Notes: generated by a model from the letters alone, not told the origin. 64,000 nt of DNA from Desulfomonile tiedjei DSM 6799 (GCF_000266945.1 NC_018025.1:4964001-5028000), one strand, 5' to 3'. Positions 24,578 to 34,522 are shown, numbered from the stretch's first letter. Numbers and translations are program-made.

Positions 24578-25368
24578 TCTTCAGGCGTAAGACATTGCTC
24601 TTGTCATACTCGACAGAGCGCCGGATGTAAATGGCTGGGATAAAAAGCAGACGCAAGCGCAAAAGACATTGACATGACTCTATCTGCCTTTTATTTTCTG
24701 TTTATGGATTGAGAGAGAAAGTGTCAAGTTACTTTTCGGAATGCAAAAACAGTGTATGATTTGTCTCCTTCTACAACACTCCAGTATCTGTAATTACACT
24801 GGAATCGCACCGGAAAGCATTGTTCCTTTGGTTCAAGAAAGAATTAGATGCCGTTTGGAATACACCACATCTCTTTCAATTTCAATAAGATACAATCATA
24901 GTAATCCGAAACCGATTATCGGTTTAACTGTCAGCGCGTACCCGGAGTCTTTTCTACACGGATTCATGTCATTTGAGCAAAAATTACACTGGTTGTCGAT
25001 GACAAATGGTTAATTTTCGCCAAATCAGCTCGGTTTTTGCCATTCATCAAACCACCTTATCTAACGTGCCATTAGCAAAAATATTTGTAGAATGGTCTTT
25101 ACAACATTTTGGCACGGCGGATGCACAGTTTTTTAGAATCAATTGCGATACGAACAATCAAGGGGAAAATGGGGATTACTATTAGAGGTATAGTAAATTA
25201 AATATTGTCATTGGGGGCTTCAATTATTTTTTTTGAACAGATGCATTTTCACGCATGAAAAAACTCAATCACCCTTGTCTTTCAAAAACTAGCGTAATTT
25301 CAAAGTGATGCAGCGTTCGTCATGAAGCGAAGCTATGCCACCTGTCTGTTACCTGGAGGAATCAATTG
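24578..25368. other. Long AT-rich spacer before the exopolysaccharide locus
   Basis: About 790 bp. It contains a sigma-54-type promoter at 25109-25125 and an unsupported 90-codon frame at 24741-25013 with no recognisable product and no good ribosome binding site. No repeat family of this window occurs here. Confidence 0.55.
25109..25125 (+). promoter_or_regulatory. Sigma-54 (-24/-12) promoter
   Basis: TTGGCACGGCGGATGCA matches the consensus YTGGCACGRNNNTTGCW at all but one defined position, with the invariant GG (25111-25112) and GC (25123-25124) separated by exactly 10 nt. It would start transcription near 25137, about 230 nt before the first polysaccharide gene. Activation would need a sigma-54 activator bound upstream; one such gene lies at 53783, but a link is not shown. 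Confidence 0.65.
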
Positions 25369-27090
25369 ATGCCAAGCAAAACTCTCCCTTTCAAAAGCCA
25401 AATTGATTATGACAACTACCTGAAAAGATTGCCGACCGGCGACCACTATTCAATCAGCCCTGAAGGCGAACGGTTCCGTCTCCCTTCCAAGGAGGACTAT
25501 GAACGCGAATTCCTGAGATTGCAGAATCTCGTGGAGAAGAATCGCGCCGAAGGAAAGGAAATAGTGGTAGTTCTGGGAATCGGCTTTGTCGGCGCGGTTA
25601 TGGCCGGGGTTGTTGCCGATTCCACCGATAAGGACGGAATACCGCGCAAGTTCGTTATCGGCGTACAGCGGCCCAGCACCAGAAGCTTCTGGAAAATACC
25701 GTACTTGCAGCAGGGGATTGCGCCGGTAAAATCGGAAGATGCGCAGGTTCCCGAAATGCTCCGTCGATGTGTCTTGGAGAAACAGACTCTCACTGCTTCC
25801 TTTACCTATGATGCGCTTACTCTCGCGGACGTGGTAGTCGTCGATGTGCAATGCGATTACGTGAAAGAGGATCTCGCGCAGGTAGCTTCGGGTTACGTGC
25901 AGATGGCTGATTTGGAAAGGGCGCTTGAAATTATAGGGGAATTGGTCAGCCCTGAAGCTCTGGTTCTCATCGAAACCACAGTCCCGCCGGGAACTACCGA
26001 GCAAATCGCTTATCCCCTGATGAAGAAAGCCTTCAAACAGAGAGGAATAACGTCCGAACCCTTCATTGCTCACAGCTATGAAAGAGTAATGCCTGGAGCT
26101 AATTACGTTGCTTCCATAAGAAATTTCTGGAGAGTGTGCAGCGGCATCAATGAAGAATCCAAGAGAAGAATTGTCAAATTTCTTACCGAGATAATCGATA
26201 CTGAGAATTTTCCTTTGACCGTTTTGGATCGCCCCATGGAATCGGAAACCGCGAAGATCGTGGAAAACAGCTATCGAGCGGTAATTTTGGGCTTTCTCAA
26301 TGAATGGAGCCTCTTCGCGGAACGCAACGGCATAGATTTGATTAAGGTCATCGAAGCAATCAAGGTGCGCCCCACCCACTCGAACATTATCTTCCCGGGA
26401 CCTGGAATAGGCGGATATTGCCTCCCCAAGGATGGTGGATTGGGCGTATGGGCTTATAAGCATATTATGGGTTTTGAAGACGACCTCTTCAAGATTACTC
26501 CTATGGCAATAGATATCAACGACCGAAGAGCGCTTCATGTGCCTGAACTCGCACGAGATGCACTGAGGAACATGGGACGCTATATTGCCGCTTCAACAGT
26601 TACGATCCTTGGAGCATCCTACAAGGAGGAAGTCGGTGATACCCGGTACAGCGGTTCTGAGCTCATAATCCGTCGTCTGGCCGAAATGGGAGCCAACGTA
26701 TGTGTGTGTGACCCGTACGTGGACCACTGGTGGGAATTCGAGGCCCAGGATTCATATCCCGCGCCCGGTCAGAGTCGTGCTCGTTTCTTCAGGGGCCAGG
26801 AAACCTTGAAGTCTTTACGCATAGAAAAGGATGTGAAGACCGCAGTCGCCGATGCTGACGTGGTAATTTTCGCAGTTCGTCATAAACAATTTCTCGACTT
26901 GCAACCCCAGGAGCTTGTGGAGGCGGCTGGAGGTCCAATCGCCGTCATAGATTGTATGGGAATGCTCAATGACGACAAAATACGCTCCTATTTCGAGCTT
27001 CAATGCGAAGTGAAAGGCTTGGGAAGGGGACATATCGAAAGACTCAAACGCCTGTACAAGAGTCGGCCGGCTATTCCGTCTCCAGGATGA
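25369..27090 (+). CDS. Nucleotide-sugar 6-dehydrogenase (UDP-sugar/GDP-mannose family)
   Basis: NAD-dependent oxidation of a nucleotide sugar to its uronate. Family features are the Rossmann loop G-I-G-F-V-G at about residues 70-75, E-T-T-V-P-P-G-T-T, S-Y-E-R-V-M-P-G, K-I-V-E-N-S-Y-R-A and the catalytic cysteine in G-G-Y-C-L-P-K-D near 351, with a C-terminal A-D-V-V-I-F-A-V domain. At 573 aa it is about 130 residues longer than usual, with ~60 extra residues before the Rossmann fold. ATG 25369 has GGAGGA 8 nt upstream. The fusion enzyme downstream resembles WbpB/D/E, so a WbpA-like role on UDP-GlcNAc is a reasonable guess. Confidence 0.9.
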   Translation: MPSKTLPFKSQIDYDNYLKRLPTGDHYSISPEGERFRLPSKEDYEREFLRLQNLVEKNRAEGKEIVVVLGIGFVGAVMAGVVADSTDKDGIPRKFVIGVQRPSTRSFWKIPYLQQGIAPVKSEDAQVPEMLRRCVLEKQTLTASFTYDALTLADVVVVDVQCDYVKEDLAQVASGYVQMADLERALEIIGELVSPEALVLIETTVPPGTTEQIAYPLMKKAFKQRGITSEPFIAHSYERVMPGANYVASIRNFWRVCSGINEESKRRIVKFLTEIIDTENFPLTVLDRPMESETAKIVENSYRAVILGFLNEWSLFAERNGIDLIKVIEAIKVRPTHSNIIFPGPGIGGYCLPKDGGLGVWAYKHIMGFEDDLFKITPMAIDINDRRALHVPELARDALRNMGRYIAASTVTILGASYKEEVGDTRYSGSELIIRRLAEMGANVCVCDPYVDHWWEFEAQDSYPAPGQSRARFFRGQETLKSLRIEKDVKTAVADADVVIFAVRHKQFLDLQPQELVEAAGGPIAVIDCMGMLNDDKIRSYFELQCEVKGLGRGHIERLKRLYKSRPAIPSPG

Positions 27091-27179
27091 CAATCTCAGC
27101 CTTGGTTATTGGAGGCTTTCTTCATACAGGAAATTCGGTCACGATTACCGCGTGATCGTCCAAATACAGGATAAGTGCC

Positions 27180-29444
27180 ATGGACCGGAATTATTATTCC
27201 AGCGGTCGCGACGAGATAGTCAGCAATGCAGTGATTCCGACTATCAGATCACCTCGTCACTTGACGCACAATTGCGGCTATTACGAGACCCGACAGGTAA
27301 ACCAGAATGCGCCTATATCCCTCGATGATATCAAGCATTATATTGCCGTTCTCCTGAAGAAGAAATGGCAGATACTCTTGACAGCCCTGGTGGGAATTGT
27401 CCTGAGCGGGATCTATGCGTTGCTCTGCACTCCCGTATACCGGTCCTATGCAACCCTCGTTATAGAGGAGGAGAACAAAAGGGCTCTTCACATAGCACCT
27501 GCCCAACCTACCCTGGAGAAAGACTATTTTACGACACAAATTTCTATCCTCAGGAATATGGTGATTGCACAGAAGCTTGTGGAAAAAATGAACCTTGAAA
27601 CGCATCCGGAATTTGCACCAAACAACAGATTTCCGTGGTCTGTGGTTAACGACCTCACTGCGTACATCGCGAAATTCCGAAGCGCTGACACCAACCCGGA
27701 ACTAATGGATCCGGAAATGGTGGAAAATGAAAAGAAGACCAAGCTGATCGAGGAAGTGATCAAGAGACTTTCTGTGGATAGCCAGGGGAAGAGTAGGTTA
27801 GTCAGCGTAGCCATGGAAGCTCAAGATCCCAAGACGGCAGCAGAGCTGCTCAAGAACTACTTGTCTATCTATCTCGAATATAACCTTAGCCGCAGGCGCG
27901 CAGAAAGCCTTGAGAGTAGTGCCTGGCTCCAGGGTGAACTCAAGCAGGTCAGTCAGGAGTTGATGAAATCCAGGTCTGCTCTGATAGAGTTCATTAACAA
28001 GCATGGAATGGTATCGCTGGAGAAAAATAACCATGTTATTACCGCATTCAATACTGCAGCCGAGGGATTACTCAAGTCGAAAGAAAGCCGCGTGAGACTC
28101 CAGGCCTTTGAACGCCAGGGTAGCATCGGGGAGACCCAAACCGTTCCGGGCGGAGTCGACGTGCAGCATTTGGTAAAGCTCAAAGAATCCTTGGCCTTAC
28201 TGGAATCCGAGTATGCACATCTCCGTACGGTGTACTCTCCAAATTATCCCAAGACGTACGCTATGGGCCGGAGAATTGAAGAGATGAGAAAAAAGATAGC
28301 GGAAATAGAGAGTTCCACTATCTCCGTTGCAGTAGAAGCTGCCATTCAGGAAGAAACTCTTCTTCAGGACAACTTTGAAAAAGCCAAACGTGCAGCTATG
28401 GCCTTGAATTCGCTCGACGTGCAATACGCAATCCTCCAGAAAGAAGTCGATACCAACGAGCGCGTCTATCTCATGTTTCTCCAGAAGGCAAAAGAAATGC
28501 AGGTGAACGCAGGAGTTACCGGCAACAACGTATCGGTGATTCTTGCACCTGTAACTCCTGTGATTCCCGTAAAGCCACAGAAGGCGAAATTCCTGTTACT
28601 GGGGGCTTTGGCTGGAATGATGATCGGGATTCTGAGAGTTGTAATCAAAGAGTACAAAGATCAATCCATCAGGAATTTCGAGGATCTCAGAAATAACACC
28701 ACTGTCCCCGGTTTGGGTATCGTTCCCGATGTTAAGAAATTGGACGACTACGGTTCGATGAAGGCTCTTGAATTTGCTGCTCATATGTGGCCCAGGTCGG
28801 CATTGCATGATGCTTTCAGGAATATATTCACTTCTATAGAGCTTACTTCCATGGCCAGGGAACGAGTGAAGACAATCGCATTCACGAGTGCCGGGCCCGA
28901 AGAAGGCAAGACATTCGTTGCCGTGTCCATCGCCACTATAGTCTCCCACGATCGGGAAAGGGTTCTCATCGTAGACTGCGATCTGCGCCGACCAAAGATT
29001 CACAAAGTCTTCGGCGTTAACCAGAACAACAGAGGCTTGACCAATCTCCTGAGCGGCAGGGTGAATGACATCGATTATGTGGTAACTCCCACTTTCCTGC
29101 CGAATCTCAATATGATCACAAGCGGTCCTATCCCGGAAAATCCCGTCGGATTGCTTCAGTCGGAACGACTGGCGGAAGTCCTCCTCCAGATTCGTGAAAA
29201 ATACGATACCATTATCCTGGACTGCCCGCCAATACTGGGTTTTGCCGATTCCCGGCTGTTGACCATGAATGCCGATGGAGTGGTGCTCGTTGTCAAAGAA
29301 GCTCAAGTATCCAGACACGTTCTCAATGAAGCGGTGCACTCACTTTCCCGCGCACATATTATCGGAGCAATATTAAACATGGCCAACCCAAAATCTGCTC
29401 AACACAGCAGTTACTTTCAGATGAGATATTACGTGCCGAGTTAA
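27180..29444 (+). CDS. Polysaccharide copolymerase with tyrosine autokinase domain (Wzc-like)
   Basis: A 754-aa inner-membrane protein. It has a Wzz-type periplasmic domain bounded by membrane segments near residues 63-82 and 475-490, then a cytoplasmic BY-kinase domain with Walker A G-P-E-E-G-K-T (about 572), Walker A' V-D-C-D-L-R-R-P (about 598) and Walker B I-I-L-D-C-P-P (about 678). A short C-terminal tyrosine tail is present (Y-F-Q-M-R-Y-Y). It controls chain length and export in Wzx/Wzy pathways; the polymerase and flippase genes lie downstream. No Wza outer-membrane porin or initiating phosphoglycosyltransferase is in the window. Confidence 0.93.
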   Translation: MDRNYYSSGRDEIVSNAVIPTIRSPRHLTHNCGYYETRQVNQNAPISLDDIKHYIAVLLKKKWQILLTALVGIVLSGIYALLCTPVYRSYATLVIEEENKRALHIAPAQPTLEKDYFTTQISILRNMVIAQKLVEKMNLETHPEFAPNNRFPWSVVNDLTAYIAKFRSADTNPELMDPEMVENEKKTKLIEEVIKRLSVDSQGKSRLVSVAMEAQDPKTAAELLKNYLSIYLEYNLSRRRAESLESSAWLQGELKQVSQELMKSRSALIEFINKHGMVSLEKNNHVITAFNTAAEGLLKSKESRVRLQAFERQGSIGETQTVPGGVDVQHLVKLKESLALLESEYAHLRTVYSPNYPKTYAMGRRIEEMRKKIAEIESSTISVAVEAAIQEETLLQDNFEKAKRAAMALNSLDVQYAILQKEVDTNERVYLMFLQKAKEMQVNAGVTGNNVSVILAPVTPVIPVKPQKAKFLLLGALAGMMIGILRVVIKEYKDQSIRNFEDLRNNTTVPGLGIVPDVKKLDDYGSMKALEFAAHMWPRSALHDAFRNIFTSIELTSMARERVKTIAFTSAGPEEGKTFVAVSIATIVSHDRERVLIVDCDLRRPKIHKVFGVNQNNRGLTNLLSGRVNDIDYVVTPTFLPNLNMITSGPIPENPVGLLQSERLAEVLLQIREKYDTIILDCPPILGFADSRLLTMNADGVVLVVKEAQVSRHVLNEAVHSLSRAHIIGAILNMANPKSAQHSSYFQMRYYVPS

Positions 29445-29497
29445 TCCATTGCAGTTGCAGTTTATCTACTAATAATTGGTACCAGAGAGGAATTCAC

Positions 29498-32263
29498 ATG
29501 ATTGAAAAAGAGGGTGTTTACACGAATTACGGAGTAGCAGTTGTCGGCGCCGGTTACTGGGGCAAGAACCACGTTCGCAACTTCTTTCGATTGGGTGCTC
29601 TGGCACAAATTTGCGATCTCGAGGAAGAAACCAGAACTCGCATGGCCTCACAGTATCCGGGGGTGTCTTGCACTGATTCGTATGAAAGCGTGCTTGCGAA
29701 CAGCGATGTGCGAGGAGTGGTCCTGGCGACCCCTGCCGTAACGCATTATCGCCTTGCCAAAGCCGCTTTGGAGGCTGGTAAAGATGTTCTGGTAGAGAAG
29801 CCGCTTGCCTTGAATGTAAAGGATGCACAACACCTCATGACCCTCGCTACTGAGAGAAGAGCAATTCTCATGGTCGGCCATATACTCCTTTATCACCCGG
29901 CTGTGATCAAGCTGAAGGAGCTGGTCGACAGTGGCTACTTGGGCAAAATCCAGTACATACAGTCAAATCGCTTGAGTATGGGTATCGTGAGATCCGAAGA
30001 AAACATCCTCTGGAGTTTCGCTCCTCATGACGTGTCCGTCCTTCTCCATTTGCTGGGAGAAATGCCCACCAAAGTCAATGCATACGGAGTGTGCCAGCTT
30101 CAGGACGGCGTCGAAGACGTCACCATCAGTGTCATGGAGTTTGCCAGCGGAGTCGGTGCTCATGTGTATGTCTCCTGGATGAATCCCTTCAAGGAGCAGA
30201 AACTCGTAGTAGTCGGCGACAAGCGGATGGCCGTATTTGAAGATTCAAAGCCTGAAAACAAGTTGCAGGTGTACAACAACAGTTTCTCATGGGTTCAGAG
30301 GCATCCTGTACCAGTAAAAGGAGACGTAGAGAATATACCTATCGAGGTCGCCGAACCTCTTTACAGCGAATGCCTCCATTTTCTCGAATGCATGAAAACC
30401 AGACAGCGACCGAAGTCTGATGGAGAAGAAGGACATCGCACGCTATCTGTGCTGATGAAGTGCTACGAATCTTTGAAACAAATCTGTGCTGAACCGGAGG
30501 CAGTGGAAACAGTCCAACACAGAGACTATTTTGCGCACCCGACTGCGGAAATCGAGCAACCTTGCTCAATCGGTTCGGGAACGAAAATTTGGCATTTCTC
30601 TCACGTGCTGCCTCACGCCACTATAGGCAAGAACTGCAATATAGGCCAAAATGTCGTTGTAGGCAAAAACGTTATCATTGGAAACCAGTGTAAGATCCAA
30701 AATAACGTGTGCATTTATGAAGGAGTGACACTCGAAGATTACGTATTCTGCGGCCCGTCTATGGTCTTCACGAACGTGTACAATCCCCGTTCCGAGATCC
30801 CTCGCATGACTGAAATCAGACCGACTCTCGTGCGCCAGGGTGCCACTATAGGAGCCAATGCAACAATCGTATGCGGCACGACTATCGGACGTTATGCCTT
30901 TATTGGAGCAGGAGCCGTGGTCAAGAAGGACGTGGACGATTATGCGCTGGTAGTAGGAAACCCAGCACGGAAAATCGGATACATGTGCAAGTGCGGCCAT
31001 AAACTGCACGAACATGCAGGTTCCAACGGTCTTTTCAAATGCTCGTCCTGTGGGATGCTGTACAAGTTCGGACCGAATGCAAAGCTGGAAGAGTATCAAG
31101 CCGAGGAAACGGTGACGAAAGTGGCCCTCCTCGATCTGAAGAGTCAGTATCTCTCGATAAAGGACGAAGTAGATAGTGCGATTAAGAAAACGCTTGAAAG
31201 TCAACGATTCATCCTGGGGCCGGACGTGGAAGCATTAGAACGTGAAATCGCGCAGTATTGCGGATGCAGTCAGGCAATTGGTGTATCTTCCGGGACCGAT
31301 GCCCTTCTGATCGTGCTCATGGCACTCGAAGTGGGACCTGGAGATGAGGTGATCACGACTCCATTTACTTTCTTTGCAACTGTTGGCTCGATAGCAAGGG
31401 TCGGAGCTGTTCCGGTTTTTGCCGATATAGACCCGCATACGTTCAATATCGATGCCAACCAGGTCGAGAAACTCATCACTCCGCGAACAAAGGCAATCCT
31501 GCCGGTTCATCTTTTCGGTCAATGCGCCGAAATGGGCGTATTGCTCGAGATCTCGCAAAAATATGGCATTCCCATTGTGGAAGACGCTGCTCAGGCTATT
31601 GGAAGCGAATATCACGGAAGAAGAGCCGGCAGTATGGGGGCATTCGGTTGTTTTTCATTTTTTCCTTCCAAGAATTTAGGAGCTTTCGGTGACGGTGGAA
31701 TGGTGACCACTAATGACGACGAACTTGCAGACAGGGTCCGCATGCTAAGAAATCACGGAGCCAAACCGAAATACTTCCACAAGATCGTTGGAGGAAACTT
31801 CCGACTCGACGGTATTCAGGCAGGCATATTGCGGGTGAAACTGAATCACCTCGACAAATGGACTGAAAGACGAATCGAAAATGCTGCCTACTATACCAGG
31901 AGACTCGATGAATTAGGGCTCTCGGGCAGTGTCACTCCTCCGTACATTGCTGAAAGCCGTCACATATTTAATCAATATGTTGTTATCGCTGAGAATCGTG
32001 ACGAACTTAAGCAGTATCTCAAAGATCATGGAGTGGAAACGGAAATTTACTATCCAAGACCGATGCATCTTCAGGAATGTTTCGCTGACGGTCGTTACAC
32101 TGAAGGGAGTTTCCCGGTAAGTGAACAGGCCAGTAAGCAGGTTCTTGCTTTGCCTATTTTCCCCGAGCTGAGCGCAGCCCAGAAGGAATATGTGGTGACC
32201 AAAATCAGGGACTTTTACCAACCTGCTTCTCGAGTCGAGCGACCGTGTTTTATGTACGCCTGA
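29498..32263 (+). CDS. Trifunctional fusion: sugar oxidoreductase + hexapeptide acetyltransferase + DegT aminotransferase
   Basis: One uninterrupted 921-aa frame joins three enzymes. Residues ~11-335 are a Gfo/Idh/MocA NAD-dependent dehydrogenase (V-V-G-A-G-Y-W-G, E-K-P-L-A, G-H-I-L-L-Y-H-P), closest in pattern to WbpB/WlbA. Residues ~346-492 are a left-handed beta-helix acetyltransferase like WbpD (G-T-K-I-W-H-F-S-H-V and hexapeptide repeats). Residues 497-518 hold four cysteines (CXC and CX2C), a zinc-ribbon-like linker. Residues ~542-910 are a DegT/DnrJ PLP aminotransferase like WbpE (Lys in F-P-S-K-N-L-G-A near 725). These are the three steps after UDP-GlcNAc 6-dehydrogenase in UDP-diacetamido-uronate synthesis. 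AGAGAGGAATTCAC precedes the ATG. Confidence 0.93.
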   Translation: MIEKEGVYTNYGVAVVGAGYWGKNHVRNFFRLGALAQICDLEEETRTRMASQYPGVSCTDSYESVLANSDVRGVVLATPAVTHYRLAKAALEAGKDVLVEKPLALNVKDAQHLMTLATERRAILMVGHILLYHPAVIKLKELVDSGYLGKIQYIQSNRLSMGIVRSEENILWSFAPHDVSVLLHLLGEMPTKVNAYGVCQLQDGVEDVTISVMEFASGVGAHVYVSWMNPFKEQKLVVVGDKRMAVFEDSKPENKLQVYNNSFSWVQRHPVPVKGDVENIPIEVAEPLYSECLHFLECMKTRQRPKSDGEEGHRTLSVLMKCYESLKQICAEPEAVETVQHRDYFAHPTAEIEQPCSIGSGTKIWHFSHVLPHATIGKNCNIGQNVVVGKNVIIGNQCKIQNNVCIYEGVTLEDYVFCGPSMVFTNVYNPRSEIPRMTEIRPTLVRQGATIGANATIVCGTTIGRYAFIGAGAVVKKDVDDYALVVGNPARKIGYMCKCGHKLHEHAGSNGLFKCSSCGMLYKFGPNAKLEEYQAEETVTKVALLDLKSQYLSIKDEVDSAIKKTLESQRFILGPDVEALEREIAQYCGCSQAIGVSSGTDALLIVLMALEVGPGDEVITTPFTFFATVGSIARVGAVPVFADIDPHTFNIDANQVEKLITPRTKAILPVHLFGQCAEMGVLLEISQKYGIPIVEDAAQAIGSEYHGRRAGSMGAFGCFSFFPSKNLGAFGDGGMVTTNDDELADRVRMLRNHGAKPKYFHKIVGGNFRLDGIQAGILRVKLNHLDKWTERRIENAAYYTRRLDELGLSGSVTPPYIAESRHIFNQYVVIAENRDELKQYLKDHGVETEIYYPRPMHLQECFADGRYTEGSFPVSEQASKQVLALPIFPELSAAQKEYVVTKIRDFYQPASRVERPCFMYA

Positions 32264-32306
32264 TTTGGTCGTTTTTTCCCCGAGTCTTTCATTATTCGAG
32301 GTCAAA

Positions 32307-33308
32307 GTGTTCATCGATGCCCATTTGCATGTCGATCTTCATGGTATGTCGATCGATAAACTGATCGCATACCTGGATCGCAATCGAATCGATCAGTGCT
32401 GGTTATTGACCTGGGAGGAGAAGAATCCCGCCCATCCGTGCTATCACCACCTGACAATCGAGAAGGTGTTCGAGGCATATCAGAAATATCCATCACGAGT
32501 CGTCCCGATGTATGCCCCGGACCCAAAGACAGAGTCCTGGGAAACCACGATGAAGTTCTGGTTTCTCCGTGGTATCAGAGGAATCGGTGAGCTGAAAGCC
32601 ACTTCCGGGTGGTCTTCGAGTGAGATGACAAAACTACTGGATTTTGCTGACAAGCTGAAATTACCAGTGATATTCCACATGGAAGAAGCGAGTTCAGCGT
32701 TTATGCCCACAACCGACTTCACGACAGACAAAATAGGGTGCAAATTTCTTAACAGGATAAAATCATTTGACTTGGGACGAACTTCTCTCGACTATCTCCG
32801 GAGAAACTATCCGCCGGCCGGTTCGTTTCTCGATTCCCGACAGCGTTTCCATCCGGGGTATTTCTCGGACTTCTCCGGATTGGAAGAACGCCTGCGTGAG
32901 TATCCGCAGGTGACGTTTATCGGTCATGGTCCTCTGTTTTGGAAGGGAATTTCGCAGGATCCCGGACCCGACTTGTACCCCAAAGGACCTATCGAATCAG
33001 GAGGAATCATACTGAGACTCTTTCGAGAATACCCGAATTTGCACGCGGATATTTCCGGTATGAGCGGCTACAACGCACTTCGCCGCGATGCAAGGTTCTC
33101 TCAAGAATTCCTCGAAGAATTCAGTTCAAGAATCCTCTTTGGCACCGACAACGTGTCCCTTGGTCAGAAGGAGCTTTTGAGAACTCTGAAAGTAAGCTCT
33201 ACCGGCTTGAACAGAATTTGCGCTGATAATGCTCTGAGAATCATGAAGATTGCAGGAACCGCGCAATTCAGATCATTTACTCCCGCCGCGAACAATGCGA
33301 CTAACTGA
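32307..33308 (+). CDS. Amidohydrolase-2 family metal-dependent hydrolase
   Basis: A 333-aa TIM-barrel protein of the PF04909-like group. Metal-site residues appear in order: F-I-D-A-H-L-H at the N-terminus, V-I-F-H-M-E, F-I-G-H-G-P and F-G-T-D-N near the C-terminus. Substrate is unknown; relatives hydrolyse or decarboxylate small carboxylates and lactones. GTG 32307 is preferred because the barrel begins right there and GAGGT lies just upstream; TTG 32265 would add residues without similarity. It follows the trifunctional enzyme by 43 bp and is probably co-transcribed. Confidence 0.85.
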   Translation: MFIDAHLHVDLHGMSIDKLIAYLDRNRIDQCWLLTWEEKNPAHPCYHHLTIEKVFEAYQKYPSRVVPMYAPDPKTESWETTMKFWFLRGIRGIGELKATSGWSSSEMTKLLDFADKLKLPVIFHMEEASSAFMPTTDFTTDKIGCKFLNRIKSFDLGRTSLDYLRRNYPPAGSFLDSRQRFHPGYFSDFSGLEERLREYPQVTFIGHGPLFWKGISQDPGPDLYPKGPIESGGIILRLFREYPNLHADISGMSGYNALRRDARFSQEFLEEFSSRILFGTDNVSLGQKELLRTLKVSSTGLNRICADNALRIMKIAGTAQFRSFTPAANNATN

Positions 33309-33352
33309 TTCCGGATTCACCGGATGGGAAGAATTGTTTACGGAGAATTATT

Positions 33353-34177
33353 ATGGCAATACTCGATCTATGTTCACGGACTCTGGAAGTCATAAGAGCA
33401 CCGAGAATTGGAATATGTATGTTTGGAGATGGTAATGCTAAGAAGACTTATGAAATGTACATACAGCGCCACCCACGCTTTTTCTTTATAAAAAGCAAGA
33501 CGATAGGAGTGGCACTTCTGCAATTGCCTCATACCTTCGATGCTTACCTGAAAGACAAACCATCCGTGCAGCGAGCCAGAAACAAAGCTCTCAAACGGGG
33601 TTATACATTTCATACTATTCGAGCAATCGATCACGTTGACGAAATACTCGCGATAAACACTTCTGTTCCCATTCGGCAAGGTTCGCCTATGCGCCGGGAA
33701 TATGTCGATCGGAAGCTGGTGGAAAATTTCTGTAGTTCAGCCGGGGATATTTTCGGTGTTTTCGGACCTGACGGGAAACTTGCAGCATACGACCACAACT
33801 TCATCTGCGGTGACGTTTTTACCGGCACCAGGATGTTGGCCCATAACGATCACTTGCGTAACGGAGCAATGTATTTTCTCGTGACTGAAGCAATCAGAGA
33901 TCGAATCGAAATGCGCAACCGATTGGGTTACCCTAATTGGGGTATGTATGATACGATTTGGGGCTGCTCTCCGGGCTTGCTTTTCTTCAAGAAAAGATTA
34001 GGCTTTGCGCCTTACCGGGTCAAATGGATTTGGAACGATTCTCGAACTCGCTGTGCTGAGACATTCTCCGCGCGACTCGAAGAACTCAAGAAGAGGTACA
34101 CAAGCGGTCTGGTTGGGGTGTGGAGCGATTTCGACGGCTTTTCCGAAATCGTCCTGAACGCTGCTGAATTTCTATGA
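33353..34177 (+). CDS. GNAT/FemAB-like protein, polysaccharide-locus paralogue 1
   Basis: A 274-aa protein of unrecognised exact family. It shares a common plan with the products at 44548 and 45346: an N-terminal R-A-P-R-I-G-I-C-M-F-G-D block, H-P-R-F, G-V-A-L-L-Q-L-P-x-T-F-x-x-Y-L, a basic R-N-K-A-L-K-R-G-Y segment, D-E-I-L-A-I-N-x-S-x-x-x-R-Q-G, A-A-Y-D/H-H and a final Y-D-T-I/F-W-G-C/A-S-x-G-L-x-x-F-K-x-R-L-G-x-x-P/S-Y pattern. The last part resembles the acceptor end of GNAT/FemAB acyltransferases. I infer transfer of an acyl or aminoacyl group to a sugar or lipid-linked glycan, without direct proof. This copy has a ~40-residue C-terminal extension. Confidence 0.75.
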   Translation: MAILDLCSRTLEVIRAPRIGICMFGDGNAKKTYEMYIQRHPRFFFIKSKTIGVALLQLPHTFDAYLKDKPSVQRARNKALKRGYTFHTIRAIDHVDEILAINTSVPIRQGSPMRREYVDRKLVENFCSSAGDIFGVFGPDGKLAAYDHNFICGDVFTGTRMLAHNDHLRNGAMYFLVTEAIRDRIEMRNRLGYPNWGMYDTIWGCSPGLLFFKKRLGFAPYRVKWIWNDSRTRCAETFSARLEELKKRYTSGLVGVWSDFDGFSEIVLNAAEFL

Positions 34178-34522
34178 ATCGAGATTTTGGTAGCAGTTCA
34201 CACTCGCTTTCAAGTAAGCTTTGCGAAAGTTTTTCAATATTGTCTCAGTTTAAGTAAGTTTGAAGAAAATAGAGAGGCATAATTCGTTGCACCGGGACAA
34301 ATTCTTCCATGATTTGCTGCGCATGAACGAGAATCCATAGATGTATTGGATGCCTGCTCGTTAAATTAGTCGTTTCTCGGATTCAAGTTCACATGATTGT
34401 TACGGTGACGAACAAGAAGGTTAATCCTACCGTTTCTCAGATAATACTTCGCATAACCTTGTTCTACCCTGAAGAAACAGCGGTTCTAAAATCGGTTCTG
34501 TCAGCCGACCTCAAGGATATCT
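34178..34522. other. Spacer inside the polysaccharide locus, nothing recognised
   Basis: 345 bp between the first GNAT-like gene and the flippase. No hairpin of note, repeat copy or supported frame was seen; a 94-codon frame starting at 34393 runs into the flippase in another frame. Confidence 0.5.

Noticed and set aside
24741-25013. 90-codon plus-strand frame in the long spacer
   Set aside because: No recognisable product, poor start context and AT-rich spacer location.
25450-26538. 362-codon minus-strand frame
   Set aside because: Antisense shadow of the nucleotide-sugar dehydrogenase.
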